64,000 nucleotides of DNA, taken from Hibiscus mutabilis. Lineage: Eukaryota > Streptophyta > Magnoliopsida > Malvales > Malvaceae. Shown one piece after another: positions 57,750 through 64,000 of the stretch. Position 1 is the stretch's first letter. Every line of letters begins with the position of its first letter. The stretch is from the NCBI GenBank assembly GCA_019671005.1, contig CM033718.1, positions 5,332,001 through 5,396,000 of the forward strand. The letters are read 5' to 3'. The notes under the pieces are model-generated. The model made no database searches. It was not told where the DNA came from and was given only the letters and a program-made list of their open reading frames with translations. Made by a program: the position numbers and the translations under genes.

Positions 57750-58378
57750 TATGTGATTCACTTACACTATTATCAAATTAGGTTAATTTACACATCTTAT
57801 AAGCTTTTCTGTGATTGATATTTTAGCAATCCAGCCGTTAAAATTTATCTTATATTTATGTAGATTACGCATGTCCTATTTTACGTAGATTGAAAATATC
57901 TAACCATTTACTTTATGTAAAATTTTCAACCGTTAAATATATATACTTATTAATAAATACATTACTTTGGATTATCATGATAAAATATTAGAATATATAT
58001 ACAGAGGAAGATCAACGTACACTAGTGCGAAACTAAGTGAGTTTAACAGACATGCATAAGTTTTTCTATGATTGATTTTAACAATCCAATGGTCGAATTT
58101 ACTAATATCATTGTGTTTATTATGCATGTTAATTTTCAAATCTCTTTAATATTTCTATCATGCTGATCCAGAGTAATGTCTTTATTAATATTTGTAACGA
58201 TTGAAAAGTTAAAATAAATAGTTATATCTTTTTAATTTACTTAAAATTTGGTAACTGTGATTTGCGTGAATAGAACATGAAATTCAACAATTTAATTTTT
58301 GAAATATCAATCATGAAAATAAAACTTGTGAAGATGCGTAAAATTCACTTAGTTTTATATTAGTGCAAGTGAATCCTT
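57750..58378. mobile_element. Fold-back element with about 80 bp inverted ends
   Basis: The left end (GTGATTCACTTACACTATTA…TTGATATTTTAG) matches the right end on the opposite strand (GGATTCACTTGCACTAATAT…TTGATATTTCAA). A third related block lies near 58018-58100 (CACTAGTGCGAAACTAAGTG, then TTTTTCTATGATTGAT) in the left orientation. This suggests an internal duplication or two overlapping copies. No coding sequence and no clear target duplication. Probably a Mutator-like or other MITE. Confidence 0.6.
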
Positions 58379-58532
58379 TCCCATAAATAGATAGATTATT
58401 TCATTTATTAGTTGTATGTTCTTACCGCCGTCGTTACAACAATTTAAGGTTTTGCGGATCTAAGTGCACTTAACCATGCAATGTTTATAAATTTATTTAG
58501 TTTTTAAATAATTTAAGACATGTATTAAATAA

Positions 58533-58849
58533 AGGTAAACATCATTTTAGTCATTAAACTATTTTTACTTTCATGTTTTGGTCACTAAACTATTATTTTA
58601 GTAAAAATAATCACTAATGTTACGGTTTTTTTTTTGGTCATCCGCCGTTAAAAAATTCAAGGAAAAACAAGAAAGCATGAATAATTTAGTGACCAAAATA
58701 GGAAAAAAACAATTGGTGACCAAAACATGAAAAAAGTAATATTAATGACCAAAATAGGAAAGGTTGGTGATGATTTTGTAAAAAAATATAGTTTGATGAC
58801 CAAAATAAGAAGCAAGAATAGTTCAGTAACCAATGGTTATGTTTATCCT
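58533..58849. mobile_element. Mutator-like MITE, copy 2
   Basis: Ends AGGTAAACATC and ATGTTTATCCT match copy 1 at 13600-13932. The interior has the same TTTTGGTCACTAAACTATT blocks on the left and AGTGACCAAAATAGGAAAAAA blocks on the right. No exact 9-bp duplication is seen, perhaps through decay. Confidence 0.75.
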
Positions 58850-58909
58850 TAAAAAATTAAGGTTTGCATATTTAAAAAGTATTTATGAATTTAAACTTTA
58901 TGTATATTA

Positions 58910-59187
58910 AAAATAGTAATGTGTGTGGAGGCTTTGTCGATGATTTTAGATTACTGGCAAGATTAGTACGACGGGGCTTGATGAAAAATATTTGAGTTAT
59001 GCAGAAACGACCGTGGTCAATATGATTCCAACATGTGCTACGTTCGAGAAACACGGTGGCCGACGCCCTCGCCAAGTCGATTGAAGGCAGTGATTTCACT
59101 GTGCGCTATTTTCGATTAGCTCCCAGTGCTGTGAGAGATTTGATGGCAGTCGAGTCTGTTGATGCAATTAGGTTGTCTGGTGATTAA
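58910..59187 (+). pseudogene. LINE RNase H C-terminal relic
   Basis: Plus-strand translation reads HVLRSRNTVADALAKSIEG and continues to RLSGD before a TAA at about 59185-59187. 'R..N..ADaLAK' is the end of the LINE RNase H-like domain, as in the relic at 14613. Upstream sequence (58945 on) is in the same family but has stops. Sequence to about 59330 may be the LINE 3' UTR. The left part is missing. Confidence 0.6.
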
Positions 59188-59587
59188 GTGGTTAGTTTAG
59201 TGCTTCTTATTTTGGCTTTGTCGTGTTCTTAGTTTGTGGTTTGGTTTTTGGTTCTAGTTATGTTTACTGCATAGTAACAGATTTGTTGTTTTATAATACA
59301 ATCATGGGTACTCTTTTCCTCTATTTAGATTTAAGGAAGTTTTTAACGAGACATGTGTGCGTATCTTCTGTTTACCTAAAAAATAGTAATGTGTGATGTG
59401 CATGTATAACATGCAAAATCGATTCATAAAAATGTTTTTTATTATTTTAAGTTATTCGAGAATTTAAATTAATGAGTTAATTTTCGAGTTCAAGTCGAAT
59501 TTAAATTTTTTCAACTCAAAAAATTAAAAAATAAGTTTTTATTGTTTTCAATTTGGTCTCTAGTTTACTTGGAGCATCTCCTTATGA

Positions 59588-59589
<2 letters not shown>

Positions 59590-59646
<57 letters not shown>
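59590..59646. repeat. (AAT)n microsatellite
   Basis: About nineteen uninterrupted AAT/TAA units. Confidence 0.95.
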
Positions 59647-60973
59647 GTATTGGAGGTGAGTGAGAGAGCCGGCCAGTTGATGACATCAAAGGTGCATGCC
59701 ACTTAAATGGCAGCCAGATTCCCAAAAAGTAGTAAAAGAATGCAGGCTAATCTAATCTGACTGCTTTTAATTAAGGGTAATTATTATGTATAATTAAATG
59801 TTCATGAAAATTTTATTTAAAATTTAATGTTTAAAGATTTTAGTGAGCGAATTTTAAATTTAAAGAGTATAATTAAAATTTATAATTTATAAATTAAAAC
59901 TTAAATCTTTAATTATATTACTTTAAAACTCAAATTTTAACTTCTAAACTTTAAATTATAATTATAAATTTTAATCCTTAAATCATATACTTAAATTCAA
60001 TCCTGAAACCGTACAAGTGCAGGAGACATTTTTTCTTTAATTAATTCATTTTATATGAAAAGCGTAATTAGCAAAGTTTAGCAGGCTGTTGAATGTTAGC
60101 ACGTGGGCAAGCCCATCTCGGGCTTCAGGTCTCGCACGCGCCTCTCTAAGACTCTAACCATCAATCACGTCTTAAGAAGGAATATAAATTAATTAATACG
60201 CATTTATTGCTCTAATAAGTAAACAAGTTCAATGCTCTCGCTCACATCTACATATTTAATTACTCTTCATTTAATATTAGTGTTCCCTAATAACAAAGTT
60301 TATGCCTTTATTGCTTATATTTTCAGGTAAATTCTTTGTTAATTCCTAGATTTGTCCTTTTCCTTCAAAAGAAATAACTTGTCCCTGTTTGGACTTTGGG
60401 CTTATTAGGGCAGTGGAATTAATTTAGCGTCAACTATTTCCTAAAGAGACCCGCCGTTCTTTGAATCACGTTTTCTCACTTTCCGATGCAAATGTAATTC
60501 CGGGAAATTAATCACCATTCCCAGATTTCAACACGTCATCAGATGGTCCCACGTGGCCAGATCCCAGCGGCTACCGACAACAGAAACAGCCCACTCGGCG
60601 CACCCTGCTAATATGCGCCCGGTCCTGTACGCGCTCTTTTTAATTAATCCCCAGATCTCAGTTTTCCCCTCCAGAATTCAGTCTAATTGTTTTCCCAGCA
60701 AAGGGAGTCATTTGTTTTCTTTAAATCGCAGTGAGTTTCGTTGGTGAAATTCAGTCAATTTGTGTGTTTATTCAGCTGTAAAGTTCTCATCTTTTTTCTC
60801 TTTTGGGATCTGTGGTCCAAGTTCAGGTCTTACTGTAGCTGATGAATTGAGATTCAGGGTTAGGGTTTTGGGATTTCTTTACTTCTTTTTTTCAAGGTAG
60901 AAAGCTGGCTTTTGCGTTCTTTTCCTTTGGGATATTCGGGGGGATCTGTTGATCAGCTGGTGATCGAGCTCTG
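59647..60973 (+). other. Intergenic and probable MUR3 promoter and leader
   Basis: From 59790 to 60010 the sequence is a low-complexity patchwork of TTTAAATT and AAACTTTAA. From about 60400 GC content rises and CACGTGGCC (60550) and GCACGTGGGC (60098) carry ACGTG cores, possible bZIP or bHLH sites. A leader of several hundred bases is likely; a 64-codon frame at 60553 would be upstream of the main start. Exact transcript start unknown. Confidence 0.4.
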
Positions 60974-62719
60974 ATGCGACGCCGTCCTGTGGCGTTGGCT
61001 CCGCTCGAAGCAATGGAGAAAGGTTCCCCTAAAAATCAACAAACCCGGCTCTTTCTATTAGCTTCTTTATCAGCTTTCTTCTGGGTTTTGCTTTTGTATT
61101 TCCATTTTGTGGTTCTAGGAGGGAGCACCACAGTCCAGGACTTACTTCCATCACCGCCAATCAAATTCGACTCTCCTCTCACTAATGTCGAATCCGTCCC
61201 TGTTCGGGTGACCTATGCCCGTAAAGAGAAGGAGAAACCACCGGCGGTGAAACCCGTTCAGAACACGGCTAGCGAAAGGGCGGTGCCGTACCCTTTTATG
61301 AGAGCTTTAAGAACGGTGGATAACAAGAGTGATCCGTGCGGGGGAAGGTATATTTATGTGCACAATCTTCCTCCGAGGTTCAATGAGGATATGCTTAAGG
61401 AGTGTAAGAGTTTGAGTCTTTGGACCAATATGTGTAAGTTTACTAGCAATGAAGGGCTTGGTCCACCACTTGAGAATGTGGAAGGGGTGTTTGAGAACAC
61501 CGGGTGGTACGCCACGAATCAGTTTGCGGTTGATGTGATATTCAGCAATCGAATGAAGCAATATGAGTGCTTGACCAATGATTCATCCATTGCAGCCGCG
61601 ATATTCGTGCCCTTTTACGCGGGGTTCGATATTGCTAGGTATCTTTGGGGATATAATATCTCGAGGCGTGATGCTGCGTCGCTTGATTTGGTTGATTGGC
61701 TGATGAAAAGGCCTGAGTGGGGTATAATGGGAGGGAAGGATCATTTCCTGGTGGCTGGGAGGATTACATGGGATTTCAGGAGATTGACTGATGAGGAATA
61801 TGATTGGGGTAATAAGCTTCTGTTTTTGCCTGCTGCGAGGAATATGTCGATGCTGGTGGTTGAATCAAGCCCCTGGAATGCAAATGATTTTGGCATTCCA
61901 TATCCAACATACTTCCATCCTGCCAAGGATGAGGAAGTCTTTGTATGGCAAGATCGGATGCGGAATTTGGAGAGAAAGTGGCTTTTCTCTTTTGCAGGTG
62001 CACCTCGCCCTGGTAACCCGAAGTCAATAAGAGGACAGATCATTGATCAGTGCAGGAAGTCGAATGTGTGCAAGTTGTTGGAATGTGATTTTGGGGAGAG
62101 CAAGTGTCATTCTCCAAGCAGTATAATGCAGATGTTCCAGAGCTCTCTGTTCTGCTTACAACCTCAAGGAGATTCATACACTCGGAGATCTGCTTTTGAC
62201 TCGATGTTGGCTGGTTGTATTCCTGTCTTCTTCCACCCCGGCTCGGCATACACACAGTACACTTGGCACCTTCCAAAAAATTATACTACATATTCAGTGT
62301 TCATCCCAGAGGATGATATTCGCAAACGGAATGCTAGCATTGAGGAGAGGCTTAGTCAAATCTCTCCCGAGCAAGTAAAGATCATGAGGGAGGCAGTCAT
62401 AAATCTCATCCCAAGCTTGATATATGCAGATCCTCGCTCTAAATTGGAGACTCTTCGAGATGCTTTTGATGTCGCTGTACAGGCAGTGATAAATAAGGTT
62501 ACTAAGTTGAGGAAGAACATTATCCAGGGTCGGACCGAATATGATAACTTTGTGGAGGAAAACAGTTGGAAGTATGACTTATTAGATGAAGGACAACGCG
62601 AGGTAGGAGGTCATGAATGGGATCCTTTCTTCTCAAAACCGAAGGACGAGCAGCAGAGAGATCAATCTGCCGAAGCTGCAAAAAATTCTTGGAAGAACGA
62701 GCAGAGAAATCAATCATAA
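60974..62719 (+). CDS. MUR3: Xyloglucan galactosyltransferase MUR3/KATAMARI1-like (GT47)
   Basis: A single open frame of 581 codons. MUR3 is a Golgi type II membrane enzyme that adds galactose in beta-1,2 linkage to one xylose of the xyloglucan side chains; the loss in Arabidopsis also disturbs endomembrane and actin organisation. A basic N-terminus (MRRRPVALAPLEAMEKGSP) precedes one membrane helix, residues about 26-48 (LFLLASLSAFFWVLLLYFHF). A proline-rich stem follows. The exostosin/GT47 domain spans about 118-470, with CGGRYIYVHNLPPRFNEDML, WYATNQFAVDVIFSNRMK, WNANDFGIPYPTYFHP, SFAGAPRPGNPKSIRGQI and FCLQPQGDSYTRRSAFDSML. N-glycosylation sites include NDS, NMS and NYT. The start at 60974 fits the family's MRRR; Met-14 is an alternative. 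Length suits the family (Arabidopsis about 619, difference in the stem). Intact. Confidence 0.95.
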   Translation: MRRRPVALAPLEAMEKGSPKNQQTRLFLLASLSAFFWVLLLYFHFVVLGGSTTVQDLLPSPPIKFDSPLTNVESVPVRVTYARKEKEKPPAVKPVQNTASERAVPYPFMRALRTVDNKSDPCGGRYIYVHNLPPRFNEDMLKECKSLSLWTNMCKFTSNEGLGPPLENVEGVFENTGWYATNQFAVDVIFSNRMKQYECLTNDSSIAAAIFVPFYAGFDIARYLWGYNISRRDAASLDLVDWLMKRPEWGIMGGKDHFLVAGRITWDFRRLTDEEYDWGNKLLFLPAARNMSMLVVESSPWNANDFGIPYPTYFHPAKDEEVFVWQDRMRNLERKWLFSFAGAPRPGNPKSIRGQIIDQCRKSNVCKLLECDFGESKCHSPSSIMQMFQSSLFCLQPQGDSYTRRSAFDSMLAGCIPVFFHPGSAYTQYTWHLPKNYTTYSVFIPEDDIRKRNASIEERLSQISPEQVKIMREAVINLIPSLIYADPRSKLETLRDAFDVAVQAVINKVTKLRKNIIQGRTEYDNFVEENSWKYDLLDEGQREVGGHEWDPFFSKPKDEQQRDQSAEAAKNSWKNEQRNQS

Positions 62720-64000
62720 ATAAAAGTTGATGAAGCAGTATGTAAGTTGAACTAAAGCTTTAATGTTGTCTCCCAGTGGCAAAACAAGAGTTCCTTGTAA
62801 GGGCCTTGTGCATCAACTACAGATATTGCCCACCAGGCATAACCAAAACATATATACAGTTATACAGTTTTCTGTTTTTGAGCTACCTGTTTTCTTATTG
62901 ATTGTTTTTAATGTGTTTGTAGCTAAGATTGTGTGTTTAATGTTCTTGTCTTATCAATTCATACAAGAAATAATAACTAATGATCAGGTTTTTGCTTGAG
63001 GTTCCATTTTCTAGAACATCCTCCTGCCTTCGCCTTGGCAAGCATTCATCGATGATTATAAGTTATAACTATTACCTTATATTTGTCTGATTTTGAAATT
63101 TGGAGGCTTGTCTTAGGCGGGCAAGGTGAAAAATGAACTCCCAGTTTTGTTGTTAGTGGAGACAAGCAAGATTTTTTCTACACCCTGTATTTATTTAACC
63201 GATTTTCTTCAGTAAACGTGTTGGCCTGGAACTAATGACATTTTTTGTTGATTTCATTAACCCGAAGGAAGAGAACAAAAATGCATTCTGGGTCTGAGCT
63301 GGACGACTTTAGAAATTACAGGAACAAGTCATAGGAGCCAGCATGTCACAGATGGGCTTCGACTTGCTTGAGGAATGCAGACTTGATGGTTCACTTGAGC
63401 TTCCCACCGAAAGATTTGGATAGGGAAATTTGATAATAGATCTGGGTTTATGCTAGTGATTCAAATGTCTATTGTCTGAACAAGAAAAAAATTGATTCAT
63501 GGGTAGTAAAAAAACTAAAAACTCAACCAACAACCGGTTAATTTAGAGGAATGAGACGTCAGATCCTTTAAGGGTTAACAGTTTGAATGAATGGAAAAAA
63601 CTAGATTAAAAAAATCATACCAATAATAAAACTCTGCAAGACCCGATCTGAACTAGTCGGCCAATAGGTCAAAAATCAACGGTTAAACCAAAAAAAAAAC
63701 TAAAAACTCGTATGGTTTTACTTGTATATGGAAGTGGAACCCTTATGTCTGAATATATTACATTGAAAACCAAGGCGTGGGTGCCTTACAAAACCTATGG
63801 TGACTGTTCCTGGAGAGTGGAGACTGTAAATTGAGATTGATGAAAACAAGAAACGAAATGATACAGGAAGTGGGAACAAACTGAGAACTACAAAGGTTCA
63901 AACTTTACTCAGTCAAAATGCTTTTAACTATTTTGTACGGTTTGTTTTCTGCTTTTATATGTTGCTAGCAGCATGTTTTATTCATCCTATGGGCGACTTG
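62720..64000 (+). other. 3' UTR and downstream flank of MUR3
   Basis: The 3' UTR probably extends to about 62980 (AGAAATAATAACTAATG). A 78-codon frame at 62763 is out of context and has no known domain. Around 63500-63720, phrases such as AACAACCGGTTAATTT and AACTAGTCGGCCAATAGG resemble an old hAT-like MITE, without clear ends. No other gene is recognised. Confidence 0.45.

Noticed and set aside
62763..62999. 78-codon frame after MUR3
   Set aside because: Lies in the probable 3' UTR, with no domain and no promoter.

Overview
This is nuclear DNA of a flowering plant: AT-rich, with spliced genes (GT-AG introns), many LTR retrotransposons and many small DNA transposons. Two genes are intact: NDUFA9 (complex I 39 kDa subunit) and MUR3 (xyloglucan galactosyltransferase). 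From memory, their order matches the Arabidopsis neighbours At2g20360-At2g20370. Protein similarity suggests a rosid, perhaps Malvaceae (cotton-like). That assignment is inference; no search was run.

Layout. 1-562: last two exons of an unrecognised plus-strand gene. 563-3541: non-coding, with a 30-31 bp degenerate tandem repeat and a fold-back element. 3547-13092: one very old minus-strand Ty1-copia element with CTAAA target duplications. It has been split by two solo LTRs, one of the Tat-like gypsy family (5117-7717) and one copia-type (10015-11221) whose U3 holds six evenly spaced pairs of TATCGATA-type palindromes. 13098-20060: AT-rich, with a Mutator-like MITE, a LINE RNase H relic and a hAT-like MITE. 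20061-38925: an ABCC (MRP-type) transporter pseudogene with eight recognisable exons, several frameshifts, two in-frame stops and a truncated second nucleotide-binding domain. Two of its introns hold minus-strand copia elements: C1 (23826-32126, itself carrying C2 at 24354-28627) and C3 (33966-38032). Each has LTRs and a perfect 5-bp target duplication. All three lack a gag region.

39611-48218: a Tat-like gypsy element with a 3.9 kb 3' LTR, a fragment of integrase, and a 5' LTR truncated by a large internal deletion. 48949-52319: a full-length but decayed hAT transposon with an exact 8-bp duplication. It ends about 190 bp before the NDUFA9 start codon. 52518-56640: NDUFA9, 12 exons, 400 codons, with one GC-AG intron. 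56641-60973: intergenic DNA with microsatellites, a fold-back element, a second copy of the Mutator-like MITE and a LINE relic. 60974-62719: MUR3, single coding exon, 581 codons. 62720-64000: 3' flank.

The host genes share no pathway; they are simply neighbours. Most of the window's history is transposon nesting: insertion into ABCC introns, insertion into insertions, and LTR-LTR recombination to solo LTRs. I found no CRISPR, operon, rRNA or tRNA gene. The least ordinary signals are the gag-less copia trio and the paired-palindrome array. Neither is proven to be a new system.
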